Positions 55,504 to 63,270 are shown, counted from the stretch's first letter. The stretch: 64,000 nucleotides of DNA from Psychromonas sp. CNPT3 (GCF_000153405.2 NC_020802.1:1011883-1075882), one strand, 5' to 3'. The notes: generated by a model not told the origin, from the letters alone. Numbers and translations: made by a program.

Positions 55504-56262
55504 TTAAATTGGCCATAAGCTACTGCTAAAGAAAGAAGACAACCAACCTTGTGTTTGTATATCTGCGTGATCGCCAGTGCCACTAAATTCAATGCGACTA
55601 TTTGCGACTTGATAAGATTCAACAGAATTTTTTTCAGTGATATCAGATGGGCGGACGATACCGGTAAAGCGAATGTATTCTTTGCCATTATTAATCACCA
55701 GCCATTTTTCGCCACGTACTTTTAAATTGCCGTTATTGAGGATCTCAACGATAGAGACAGTGATGCGAGCTGTTAGGCTGTGGCTTTGTGCGCTATCGGC
55801 TGCACCATCAAAATCTTGGCCTTGTTTCATGCCAAGTTCAACAACTTTACCATTGACTGTCATTGGCCCTCCAGGTACTTGAATGGGATCTAATTTGTAA
55901 TTGGTAGCGCTGGCAAGTGTGGAGGTGGCAGATTTTGTTGCTACCGCTTTTTCTTTTAATAAGACGGTGATGGAATCACCGAGTTGAAAAGTGGTTTCAT
56001 AATTATATAAATCATGTGCGGTTTCGCTGTTAAATAATGAGCCTGTGACAAGTATGGCTTCAGCATTACGGCTAGGATCAATGGGCGCATAATAGGGATC
56101 ATCGGCAGTGGGAGAGTGATCTTCCGTACTACTGGTCACTTGACGCTGTGATTTATCTTCTTTTTGTTGTACTTTTTTGCCAACGGCATTAATGGGATCC
56201 ATTAATGAAGTACAACCCCACATAAGAACGATGCTGATAGCAATAACAAGTTTTTTTATCAT
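55504..56262 (-). CDS. flgH: Flagellar L-ring protein FlgH
   Basis: Outer-membrane lipoprotein that forms the L-ring of the flagellar basal body. 252 residues with lipobox MWGC (Cys17). FlgH features are SLFNSETAHDLYNYETTFQLGDSITVLLKEKAVATKSA in short blocks, SLTARITVSIVEILNNGNLKVRGEKW, FTGIVRPSDIT, and the C terminus GWLSSFFSSSLWPI. It is unusual in not being inside a flgBCDEFGHI cluster here; the only flagellar neighbour is flgT. A sigma-54-like promoter lies about 80 bp upstream. Confidence 0.9.
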   Translation of the reverse strand: MIKKLVIAISIVLMWGCTSLMDPINAVGKKVQQKEDKSQRQVTSSTEDHSPTADDPYYAPIDPSRNAEAILVTGSLFNSETAHDLYNYETTFQLGDSITVLLKEKAVATKSATSTLASATNYKLDPIQVPGGPMTVNGKVVELGMKQGQDFDGAADSAQSHSLTARITVSIVEILNNGNLKVRGEKWLVINNGKEYIRFTGIVRPSDITEKNSVESYQVANSRIEFSGTGDHADIQTQGWLSSFFSSSLWPI

Positions 56263-56338
56263 TTTTTATTCCATTTTTTGTCACTATATTGGCGCAGACA
56301 AACCGTATTTTAGTATGCTCATTTGCGTATGAATATAA

Positions 56339-56355
56339 TGCAAATAACATGCCAA
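56339..56355 (-). promoter_or_regulatory. Sigma-54-type promoter of flgH-flgT
   Basis: On the minus strand the sequence reads TTGGCATGTTATTTGCA. The invariant GG (-24) and GC (-12) are 10 bp apart, and the block differs by one base from TGGCACG-N4-TTGC. The start site would fall near 56328, leaving a ~65-nt leader before flgH. Polar flagellar genes in vibrios are commonly driven by sigma-54 with FlrA/FlrC; activator sites were not resolved. Confidence 0.75.
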
Positions 56356-56530
56356 TATGGAACTTAAATAGGTGGCGTGCTAGGGTGCTGGGGGAAATGA
56401 GTAAAAAAACCGTGTTTTTTTAGGCCAGTTAGAATTTAAAATAAAAAGGGGCTAGGTCGTAAAAAACAGATGTTACAGGACGAAATCTTAACATTTAGCG
56501 TCAAAGCGCTGATAGCATAAGCGCAGAGTA

Positions 56531-56568
56531 AAGTGCACCCTAAAAACGGGCGTTTCTCAGGTGCACTT
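56531..56568. other. Inverted repeat downstream of gltX
   Basis: AAGTGCACC (56531-56539) and GGTGCACTT (56560-56568) form a 9-bp perfect inverted repeat with a 20-nt centre. No clear T tract. It is in the 366-bp gap between flgH and gltX, which otherwise holds the sigma-54 promoter and the gltX terminator. Confidence 0.5.
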
Positions 56569-56570
56569 AA

Positions 56571-56605
56571 AACTCACAAAAAATCGTGTCAGTATTTTGT
56601 GAGTT
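56571..56605 (-). terminator. Probable terminator of gltX
   Basis: AACTCACAAAA (56571-56581) and TTTTGTGAGTT (56595-56605) form a perfect 11-bp stem with a 13-nt loop, 24 bp after the gltX stop. The following U tract on the minus strand is short (TTTT within TTTTAAG). Confidence 0.65.
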
Positions 56606-56628
56606 TATTATTTAGCGTGGCTCAAATT

Positions 56629-58041
56629 TTATTGAGCAGCTTCTCTTGCTGCAATAAAGTCTAATGCACGTGAAATACGCACAAGACTGCGCTCTTTACC
56701 TATTAAGCGTAGCGTCACATCTAATGAAGGTGATTGACCTGCACCGGTGATCGCAACACGTAAAGGCATACCGACTTTACCCATACCAACTTCAAGTTCG
56801 TCTGCTGTTTTTTGGATCAAGTCGTGTAACGTCTCATCACACCAGTCGTTACAGTCTTGTAGTTTTTGTTGAACTAATTGTAAAGCGCCTTTAGCGACAG
56901 GGCGAAGGTGTTTTTTAGCCGCCGTTGCATCAAACTCTTTGTACTCTTCAAAAAAGTAACGGCTTGAACTTGCTAAATCAACTAATGTTTTAGCGCGCTC
57001 TGCGAGTGCAGTGACAACATCGCTAAGTGCAGGGCCATTCGTCATGTCAATGTTTTGTGTTTGCATATGCCATTGTAAGTGCTCAGCAACATAGGCAGGA
57101 TCAAGCGTTTTAATGTAATGCTGGTTCAGCCAAATTAACTTGTCATTGTTAAAAGCAGAAGGTGCTTTATTAACACGGTCTAAGGTAAATAGCTCAATCA
57201 TTTCAGCTTCAGAGAATATCTCTTGGTCGCCATGAGACCAACCTAAGCGTACTAAATAGTTTTTTAGGGCCTCAGGTAAGTAACCGTCATCACGGAACTG
57301 CATAACCGATACAGCGCCATGACGTTTAGAAAGTTTAGCGCCATCATCACCTAAAATCATTGCCACATGTGCATATTCAGGGATCGGTGCGCCTAAAGCT
57401 TTAAGGATATTAATTTGACGAGGGGTATTGTTAATATGATCTTCACCACGGACGACGTGTGTGATCTGCATATCCCAGTCATCAACAACCACACAGAAAT
57501 TATAAGTCGGTGTTGAATCAGTACGCTGAATAATTAAATCATCCAACTCTGTATTTGAAAACTCAATATGGTCGCGCACGTGATCATCAAATGCAACACT
57601 GCCTTCTTTTGGGTTTTTAAAACGAATAACAAAAGGAAGATCATTTTCTTGAGGCTCTAAATCACGGCATTTACCATCATAGCGAGGCGCTTCACCGGCA
57701 GCTTCTTGTTTTTCACGTAAATCATTGACACGCTCTTTAGAGCAGTAACATTTGTAGGCTTTCTTCTCATCTAAAAGTTTTTGGATCAAGTCTTTATAAC
57801 GGTCAAAACGTTTAGTTTGATAAAAAGGGCCTTCATCCCATGTTAAGCCCATCCAAGTCATGCCTTCTAAAATGGCATCAACGGCTTCTTGTGTAGAGCG
57901 TTCAATATCTGTGTCTTCAATACGAAGTACAAATTTACCACCTTTGCTTTTGGCATATAACCAAGAAAAAAGGGCAGTACGAGCACCACCTACGTGTAAA
58001 AATCCAGTTGGACTAGGGGCAAAACGAGTTTTAACGGTCAT
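56629..58041 (-). CDS. gltX: Glutamyl-tRNA synthetase
   Basis: Class I synthetase that charges tRNA-Glu, 470 residues. N-terminal [19 protein letters not shown] holds the HIGH-type signature (HVGG), KLSKRHG is the KMSKS loop, and the zinc-binding insertion has CYCSKERV plus a later Cys (YDGKC), as in E. coli GltX. The C-terminal helical anticodon-binding domain ends near [13 protein letters not shown]. It is monocistronic, diverging from the tRNA operon. The first ATG gives the conserved [12 protein letters not shown] start. Confidence 0.96.
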   Translation of the reverse strand: MTVKTRFAPSPTGFLHVGGARTALFSWLYAKSKGGKFVLRIEDTDIERSTQEAVDAILEGMTWMGLTWDEGPFYQTKRFDRYKDLIQKLLDEKKAYKCYCSKERVNDLREKQEAAGEAPRYDGKCRDLEPQENDLPFVIRFKNPKEGSVAFDDHVRDHIEFSNTELDDLIIQRTDSTPTYNFCVVVDDWDMQITHVVRGEDHINNTPRQINILKALGAPIPEYAHVAMILGDDGAKLSKRHGAVSVMQFRDDGYLPEALKNYLVRLGWSHGDQEIFSEAEMIELFTLDRVNKAPSAFNNDKLIWLNQHYIKTLDPAYVAEHLQWHMQTQNIDMTNGPALSDVVTALAERAKTLVDLASSSRYFFEEYKEFDATAAKKHLRPVAKGALQLVQQKLQDCNDWCDETLHDLIQKTADELEVGMGKVGMPLRVAITGAGQSPSLDVTLRLIGKERSLVRISRALDFIAAREAAQ

Positions 58042-58222
58042 TCGAAAGTTCCTTTAATATACTGAGGAAGATAAAAAAACATATTTTAACTAATAGTTTT
58101 GTAATTACATTAATTATTTTACGTAAATTCATAACAAATAAAGAAAAGTAATAATATTTGAGCAGACATCGCTTACCCTTTGTACGGTTAAGCAATAAAT
58201 GCAATATTTATGATAAAAAGCC

Positions 58223-58250
58223 TTGACTGAAAAAGGGCTGTCCCTATAAT
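58223..58250 (+). promoter_or_regulatory. Strong sigma-70 promoter of the tRNA operon
   Basis: TTGACT (58223-58228) and TATAAT (58245-58250) are separated by 16 bp. A GC-containing stretch (ACGCC) follows the -10, resembling the discriminator of stringently controlled stable-RNA promoters. It points at the first tRNA-Val, about 45 bp downstream of the likely start. Confidence 0.88.
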
Positions 58251-58301
58251 ACGCCACACAAACGAGATATCGGTAACGTTATTAAGTTTAATTTTAAAGA
58301 T

Positions 58302-58377
58302 GGGCGATTAGCTCAGTTGGGAGAGCACCGCCCTTACAAGGCGGGGGTCAGTGGTTCAAGCCCACTATCGCCTACCA
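58302..58377 (+). tRNA. tRNA-Val(UAC), copy 1
   Basis: A 76-nt cloverleaf with encoded CCA. Acceptor GGGCGAT/ATCGCCT, anticodon loop CTTACAA with anticodon TAC, and T arm GGTTCAAGCC. It is first in a tandem set of five identical genes; the 48-nt spacer after each carries a conserved hairpin ACTTCT...AGAAGT that could guide processing. Confidence 0.97.
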
Positions 58378-58425
58378 TCTTTAACTTCTTTAGCGTAGAA
58401 GTAAAATAAGCTTAAATTTAAAGAT

Positions 58426-58501
58426 GGGCGATTAGCTCAGTTGGGAGAGCACCGCCCTTACAAGGCGGGGGTCAGTGGTTCAAGCCCACTATCGCCTACC
58501 A
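58426..58501 (+). tRNA. tRNA-Val(UAC), copy 2
   Basis: Same 76-nt sequence as copy 1, 124 bp downstream, with the same spacer hairpin. Confidence 0.97.
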
Positions 58502-58549
58502 TCTTTAACTTCTTTAGCGTAGAAGTAAAATAAGCTTAAATTTAAAGAT

Positions 58550-58625
58550 GGGCGATTAGCTCAGTTGGGAGAGCACCGCCCTTACAAGGCGGGGGTCAGT
58601 GGTTCAAGCCCACTATCGCCTACCA
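58550..58625 (+). tRNA. tRNA-Val(UAC), copy 3
   Basis: Same 76-nt sequence, again at a 124-bp period. Confidence 0.97.
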
Positions 58626-58673
58626 TCTTTGACTTCTTTAGCGTAGAAGTAAAACAAGCTTAAATTTAAAGAT

Positions 58674-58749
58674 GGGCGATTAGCTCAGTTGGGAGAGCAC
58701 CGCCCTTACAAGGCGGGGGTCAGTGGTTCAAGCCCACTATCGCCTACCA
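58674..58749 (+). tRNA. tRNA-Val(UAC), copy 4
   Basis: Same 76-nt sequence at a 124-bp period. The following spacer differs slightly (TTTTAACAT loop in the hairpin). Confidence 0.97.
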
Positions 58750-58798
58750 TCTTTGACTTCTTTTAACATAGAAGTAAAACAAGTTTAAATTTAAAGAT

Positions 58799-58874
58799 GG
58801 GCGATTAGCTCAGTTGGGAGAGCACCGCCCTTACAAGGCGGGGGTCAGTGGTTCAAGCCCACTATCGCCTACCA
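58799..58874 (+). tRNA. tRNA-Val(UAC), copy 5
   Basis: Same 76-nt sequence, 125 bp after copy 4. The spacer that follows is different and short (20 nt) and leads into the initiator tRNA. Confidence 0.97.
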
Positions 58875-58894
58875 TCTTTAAAAATAATTACGGA

Positions 58895-58971
<77 letters not shown>

Positions 58972-59090
58972 ATTCAAAGAAAGATAAAAATCAAAAATAT
59001 TATTAGAAAATAAAACCCCAAAAGCAAATTCCAAAACCGAAACCAAATCTAAACAAAGAAAACCAAATAAAAAAGATCCAAGAAACCTCA

Positions 59091-59153
59091 TCGGGCTCAG
59101 CTATTTATAAACCCTAGCGAAGGTCGTAGGTTCAAATCCTGCTCTCGCAACCA
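59091..59153 (+). pseudogene. tRNA-fMet 3'-half remnant 1
   Basis: From TCGGGCTCA to the CCA end this 63-bp segment matches the 3' half of the fMet tRNA, including an intact T arm and acceptor 3' strand, but a 13-nt insertion (GCTATTT... AAACCCTAGC) replaces the anticodon loop and the 5' half is missing. It cannot fold as a tRNA. Preceded by an A-rich spacer that is repeated in part before the next remnants. Confidence 0.85.
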
Positions 59154-59253
59154 ATTCAAAACAAAAAATATTATTAGAAAATCAAACCTTAAAAGAAAAC
59201 CCCAAAATAAAGAAAACCAAAGAAAAAAGATCTAAGAAACTCAAAAAACCTCA

Positions 59254-59316
59254 TCGGGCTCAGCTATTCATAAACCCTAGCGAAGGTCATAGGTTCAAAT
59301 CCTGCTCTCGCAACCA
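59254..59316 (+). pseudogene. tRNA-fMet 3'-half remnant 2
   Basis: Nearly the same 63-bp segment as remnant 1, with GTCATAGG for GTCGTAGG in the T-arm region. The spacer that follows copies the spacer after the real tRNA (AAAGAAAGATAAAAATC). Confidence 0.85.
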
Positions 59317-59457
59317 ATTCAAAGAAAGATAAAAATCAAAAATATTATTAGAAAATCAAACCCCAAAAGAAAATTCCAAAACCGAAACCAAATCTTAGAA
59401 AGTCAAAAACCAAATATAAACAAAGAAAACCAAAGAAAAAAGATCCAAGAAACCTCC

Positions 59458-59520
59458 TCGGGCTCCGCTATTCATAAACCATGGCGAAGGTCATAGGTTC
59501 AAATCCTGCTCTCGCAACCA
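59458..59520 (+). pseudogene. tRNA-fMet 3'-half remnant 3
   Basis: Third copy, slightly more diverged (GGGCTCCGC and AACCATGGCG), sharing the GTCATAGG change with remnant 2. It ends in CCA at 59520, 345 bp before the first cassette boundary. Confidence 0.83.
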
Positions 59521-59865
59521 ATTTTCAGAAAAACCAAAATCAACTCCTTACTAATTAATTGTGTTTATATGCAGGTGTAATTCGTTTTGTCGTTTTGAGC
59601 AAAGGATCTCGTCATAAAAGAGCACACCATGTAACACTTTCCCCATAAAGATTTTTTAACTCATTGTAAAAAAGTAGAAAAATTATTTTATTTTTATCTC
59701 TAGGGATCTCTATAAGTTAAAAGCTCAACTTTTACATGAAGTATTCTCACTTACACGCCACTAGAGCTATGTTAACTCACTGTTTATATTTGATTTTTGT
59801 GTTATAAAGTAAATTATTAATTAATTATTAGATGTGTATTAGTAAGAATGCAGTCTAATACACTG
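59521..59865 (+). other. AT-rich segment between tRNA remnants and first gene cassette
   Basis: No ORF of note, no integrase gene and no recognisable attI. Just before the first cassette is a 9-bp inverted repeat, GTGTATTAG (59834-59842) and CTAATACAC (59855-59863), followed at once by the core site GTTAGGC (59865-59871). It lacks a left AAC arm, so it is not a full attC. It may be an unusual insertion site or the scar of a lost attI. Confidence 0.5.
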
Positions 59866-59888
59866 TTAGGCTTCTCAGGATGTAGTGA

Positions 59889-60713
59889 ATGGAATGGATC
59901 ATAGAATTAATTTATAAAGTACCTAATGTTATGTGGAGCGCAATCACAGCTTCTTTTCTAACATTTTTAGGTGTGTTTTGGACAAATAGAGGCAATGAAA
60001 AACGCCAAACAGCATTACTTGATCACGAAAAACAAAAATATCAATCAGAACAAAGATTAGCTTTAAAAAAAGAAGTCTTTTTAGATGTTGCCAGATCGTT
60101 TGCAGATGTATTAGAAATAATACCTAATTTTATGAACTTAGATTTCACAAAAAAAAATATTGAAACAAAAATGGCAGACCATAGTGGTATTGTTGCTAAG
60201 TCCTATTTAGTAGCTAAAGAAAGTTCGGTTGTAACTATTTTGAATTATTCAGCAGAAACGGCTGAAGTTTTCATTAAATTAATGAAGGATCGAGCTGTAG
60301 TTTTAGATCATAAAAAAGCTATTGAAATTTACCAATCAATTATAGATTCTGCAAAAAATGAAAAAGATAGAATAATATCAATAATGAAAGAGTTAAATAT
60401 TCAAGGCGATAATAATCAAGCAACTTTTGATTATTTAAATAAAAGTTATGAAGCGCAAGAGGCTATTATTAAACGCAATATTGAAAGCTTAGATGAGCAG
60501 AAATTAATTTTAGAGCCTTTACATTTGGTATTTTCAAAAAAATGTATGAATGATCACAGTCGCCTATTGTCACTGTTACCCCCTATGATCATAGCTCTCC
60601 GAGGAGAGCTTGAAAATGATAATGCTCCTAAAGTATTTATAGATGCTTTAAATGAGAATATTCAAAGAATGAATGTCGTATTTGATAGTTTATTTGAGAG
60701 TAACGAAGCCTAA
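59889..60713 (+). CDS. Cassette 1: membrane-anchored coiled-coil protein of unknown function
   Basis: A 274-residue protein that I do not recognise. One N-terminal membrane helix (about 8-30, VPNMVWSAITASFLTFLGVF-like) is followed by a charged, helical, coiled-coil-rich domain (about 35-270) with many Lys/Glu; that plan suggests a single-pass inner-membrane protein with a cytoplasmic body. An AGGA site precedes the ATG. Its stop TAA lies inside the left attC core (GCCTAAC), a sign of tight cassette packing. The low-GC, Lys/Asn-rich composition differs somewhat from the core genes. Confidence 0.7.
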   Translation: MEWIIELIYKVPNVMWSAITASFLTFLGVFWTNRGNEKRQTALLDHEKQKYQSEQRLALKKEVFLDVARSFADVLEIIPNFMNLDFTKKNIETKMADHSGIVAKSYLVAKESSVVTILNYSAETAEVFIKLMKDRAVVLDHKKAIEIYQSIIDSAKNEKDRIISIMKELNIQGDNNQATFDYLNKSYEAQEAIIKRNIESLDEQKLILEPLHLVFSKKCMNDHSRLLSLLPPMIIALRGELENDNAPKVFIDALNENIQRMNVVFDSLFESNEA

Positions 60714-60815
60714 CAAGCGCATAAAATCAGATTCGCAACGTGATCACATTGGTTACAAAATAATAAGACGCAACTAATGTGCCATCATTGTTAACTGTTT
60801 ATGCGGGCGTTATAC
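60708..60815 (+). other. attC site 1
   Basis: Left core GCCTAAC (60708-60714), right core GTTATAC (60809-60815). Inner arms AAGCGCATAAA and TTTATGCGGGC are complementary with a bulge. The recombination point is between G60809 and T60810. Confidence 0.85.
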
Positions 60816-60830
60816 GTTTAGGGAGGTTTG

Positions 60831-61634
60831 ATGAACGGAATCTGCGCATTATGTAAAAAATCGGCAAAGCTTAAAGATAGTCACTTTATGCCTAAAGCTG
60901 TTTACCGATCAATTAGTAAAGGTTTTCCTGAGCATGGTCAAAATATTGTTTGGATCACAGGTTCCGATAAATCAGCTGCTTACACAGACAAACAAGCTAA
61001 AAAGCATTTACTATGTGAAAGTTGCGAATTGAAATTCTCTAAAAATGGAGAAGATAAAGTAATCCATTTTATGGCTCGTCCTAACGGCTTTAAACTAGCT
61101 ACAAAGATAAAGAAATTTAAAAAACGGTCTAATATAAAAGATGACACATGGTATTTCCCATCAAGTGACGAAATAGCCAAAAGTTTCATGTATTTTGCTA
61201 TCAGTATTGCTTGGCGATTATCCGCGACAGATTGGAGTGCTTTCGGAATTCCTGAAACAAAGAATTCAATTCGTGAAGAGAGTATGAGTGCCTTTTCAGA
61301 TTTTCTATTAGGAAATACAGATCTTCCTACAAATACTTACCTAGCTGTATATGTTGATAATCAAATAGTAGATACACCATCAATGGGCTTTCCAACTGTT
61401 AAAAACCATGAGGGCTACCAACATATAGTGTTCAACATTCCAGGCATAAAACTAAGCCTATTAGCAGGCAACAATCCAGGTGCGGGAATTCGAGAAGCAT
61501 TCTCTCCCACTAACGTTTATTTTGTTAGCAGTAGCTTAAAGACTCACCCCGATTATCATTTTATGGTTAACTTTATAAAAAATGAATCTGTTGCTAAAGG
61601 GCGTTTACTGAAAGAGCGTAGAAAAAACGTATAA
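60831..61634 (+). CDS. Cassette 2: HNH-like zinc-finger protein of unknown function
   Basis: A 267-residue protein. The N terminus has CALC (about 5-8) and SHFMPKAVYR, and LCESCELKFSKNGE follows at about 61-74. The CxxC ... SH ... P ... CxxCE layout is that of HNH-type zinc-ribbon proteins, some of which are nucleases; the remaining 190 residues are unassigned and there is no clear second catalytic motif. The ATG at 60831 has a GGGAGG ribosome site; an in-frame TTG lies one codon earlier. The stop TAA is inside the left core of attC 2 (GTATAAC). No membrane helix. Confidence 0.68.
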   Translation: MNGICALCKKSAKLKDSHFMPKAVYRSISKGFPEHGQNIVWITGSDKSAAYTDKQAKKHLLCESCELKFSKNGEDKVIHFMARPNGFKLATKIKKFKKRSNIKDDTWYFPSSDEIAKSFMYFAISIAWRLSATDWSAFGIPETKNSIREESMSAFSDFLLGNTDLPTNTYLAVYVDNQIVDTPSMGFPTVKNHEGYQHIVFNIPGIKLSLLAGNNPGAGIREAFSPTNVYFVSSSLKTHPDYHFMVNFIKNESVAKGRLLKERRKNV

Positions 61635-61728
61635 CAAGCTGTTTAACAAGGACAAAATACAGTTGGCTTTTGCTCCTTCGACGCTTATTCTAGCCAACTA
61701 TATTTAGCCTGTTAACAGGGCGTTATGA
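61629..61728 (+). other. attC site 2
   Basis: Left core GTATAAC (61629-61635), right core GTTATGA (61722-61728). Inner arms CTGTTTAACAAGG/CCTGTTAACAGGG and AGTTGGCT/AGCCAACT. The next gene starts inside the right core. Confidence 0.87.
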
Positions 61729-62441
61729 ATACCTTGGATTCTGCAATGAATGGTGCACCTTTGAAAGTTGAACATCCCAGAGATTTTTTCGCTAGAGCGG
61801 AAGTTTTAAGCGGGACTTATTTTGACATTACAGAAAAAGAATATTGCGAAAGCCTGAGAATAAGCAATATCAATATAGAAGGGTTAAGTGATGAAGATAA
61901 ATACCTTTTAAATGGTAAATCGACTGAATCAAAAATAAAAGCAATCGTATTTGCTGCAATGTGTGTTGAAGCTGCAATAAATGATTATGCAGGATCGCAG
62001 CTTGGAGATAAATACTATCAGCAACACTTAGTTAACTTAGATGTAGTTTCAAAATGGGTTGTTATTCCTCTGTTAATTTGTGGGAACTCTTTAGATAAAT
62101 CAGGACCAGCTTTTGCTAGCCTTAAGAAATTGATAAAAGCCCGCAATAATCTTATCCATAATAAATCATTTGAAATGGATGCATCTGATCCGATAGCGCT
62201 TGTACATAAATTAGATAAGCGAGAGTTAGAATTCGAAGATGATTTTACTAATTCACTTCGAACATTATATTTATTGAGTATGGAAATAAGTTATGTTGTA
62301 GGTAATTATCATAATCCAATTAGAATATTCAACGATAAAACAAATCCATTTCAAGAAGTACCAAGTTTAGCTAAACCTTTATTTACAGCTTGTCAGAAAA
62401 CTGTGAGTGAAATTCATAACAAGGCAATTAAACGGAACTAA
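61725..62441 (+). CDS. Cassette 3: HEPN-like protein of unknown function
   Basis: A 238-residue, mostly helical soluble protein. The segment KARNNLIHNKSFEMD (about 143-157) has the RNxxxH pattern typical of HEPN domains, and it follows helical stretches (IVFAAMCVEAAINDYAG, LKKLIKARNN) as in the HEPN/MAE_28990-type four-helix fold. HEPN proteins are often RNases in toxin-antitoxin or defence systems; no partner gene is beside it, so the function is open. The ATG is part of the attC core TTATGAAT and the AGGG ribosome site belongs to the upstream cassette's attC. The stop lies 20 bp inside attC 3. Confidence 0.68.
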   Translation: MNTLDSAMNGAPLKVEHPRDFFARAEVLSGTYFDITEKEYCESLRISNINIEGLSDEDKYLLNGKSTESKIKAIVFAAMCVEAAINDYAGSQLGDKYYQQHLVNLDVVSKWVVIPLLICGNSLDKSGPAFASLKKLIKARNNLIHNKSFEMDASDPIALVHKLDKRELEFEDDFTNSLRTLYLLSMEISYVVGNYHNPIRIFNDKTNPFQEVPSLAKPLFTACQKTVSEIHNKAIKRN

Positions 62442-62513
62442 AACAGTGGGTTAGGTTTCGCTTTGCTACACATTATAACCCACTATTTTAGTCCGCTTAT
62501 TGCGGCGTTATAT
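62414..62513 (+). other. attC site 3
   Basis: Left core TCATAAC (62414-62420), right core GTTATAT (62507-62513). Inner arms AGTGGGTTA and TAACCCACT form the central stem; AAACGG and CCGCTT flank it. It overlaps the 3' end of the cassette 3 gene. Confidence 0.86.
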
Positions 62514-62921
62514 TGTATGGTGCAGTTCGGATATTGTGTGTAGAAATAAGCATCCTTTGTCATTCATGATGTTCGAGTTCATCGAGGGATCTAAGCCGAA
62601 ATGAGCACATTTATGTTTATTGTATTTACGGCTTAATCGCGTATAAAAGTCGGCTTAAATTTGTATAGTAAAAGTGTACTTAAGCTGGGTATTACATTAT
62701 TTTAACTCGTTAATTTTCATCTGAAATAGAGGGTTTAAAAGGAGCAACGCAGCAATATACTCATAAGTTGTTTAATTATTTGTTTTGTTATCGTACTCGC
62801 AGGAGCCTATCTGCGGAGTTTAAAGCAAATAATTAAGTTGCTTTAGCTTGGTTAGTTTCTTTTCAATGCAATCAAGTAAAGTGTGTTTTTAAACGTAACT
62901 TGTTCAAAAACAAGTCATAAA
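62514..62921 (+). other. Cassette 4: gene-less segment with a long palindrome
   Basis: About 400 bp with no ORF I can support (only an 11-codon ORF at about 62601). Its main feature is an inverted repeat: TTAATTATTTG (62772-62782) with CAAATAATTAA (62826-62836), enclosing ACTCGCAG (62795-62802) and CTGCGGAGT (62811-62819). An RNA or a structured DNA element is possible. Confidence 0.55.
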
Positions 62922-63031
62922 AAATAACAAGTTGCTTAACTCGGACGCAAAACGCTTTGTCATCATTTTTGCAAAAGAACAAACCGCAAAAATAAAGCCA
63001 AACCTATGCGTCGGTTAGCAATGCGTTATAC
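62922..63031 (+). other. attC site 4
   Basis: Left core AAATAAC (62922-62928), right core GTTATAC (63025-63031). Inner arms GTTGCTTAACTCGGACGCA and TGCGTCGGTTAGCAATGC are complementary with small bulges. The left core differs by one base from the ATATAAC expected from the cassette's first bases. Confidence 0.78.
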
Positions 63032-63046
63032 TTCTAGGAGTTATTC

Positions 63047-63249
63047 GTGTCTAAAATTGAACATTTAAATATTACTATTCCAAATATAGATAAAGCGATT
63101 AAATTCATTAAAATCATCGCGCCTGATTTTAAAGTAAGAAAAAATGTGAAATCGTCGACTAGTTATCTATAGGTAATGATGCTTGTTATTTTGCTCTTCA
63201 AGAACCTCATTTAAATAGTGAACCTGAAAAACCACGCAAAACCTACGCG
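63047..63249 (+). pseudogene. Broken VOC (glyoxalase-fold) gene in truncated cassette 5
   Basis: From a GTG with an AGGAG ribosome site the frame reads MSKIEHLNITIPNIDKAIKF and so on, a VOC-type metalloenzyme N terminus, then stops at 63170-63172. The homologous reading continues in another frame from 63169 (IGNDACYFALQEPHLN, then EKPRKTYA), which points to a small deletion. The gene is then cut off and joined to the right half of an attC at about 63241. The C-terminal half of the domain is absent. Confidence 0.75.
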
Positions 63250-63270
63250 CCAGTTATTAAGGCGTTAAAT
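63241..63270 (+). other. Right half of an attC site
   Basis: ACGCGCCAGTTATTAAGGC followed by core GTTAAAT (63264-63270) looks like the 3' half of an attC. No matching left half (GTATAAC expected) occurs between 63031 and here, so a deletion has removed it together with the end of the VOC gene. Confidence 0.65.

Noticed and set aside
58302-58874. CRISPR-like array (regular 124-bp repeats)
   Set aside because: The repeats are whole tRNA-Val genes with conserved spacers, not short repeats with unique spacers.
59834-59871. attC or attI immediately before cassette 1
   Set aside because: A hairpin and the GTTAGGC core are present, but there is no left AAC arm for an attC and no integrase for an attI; recorded as an unexplained insertion point.
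62601-62636. 11-codon ORF in cassette 4
   Set aside because: No ribosome site and no sign of a leader function; too short to support.
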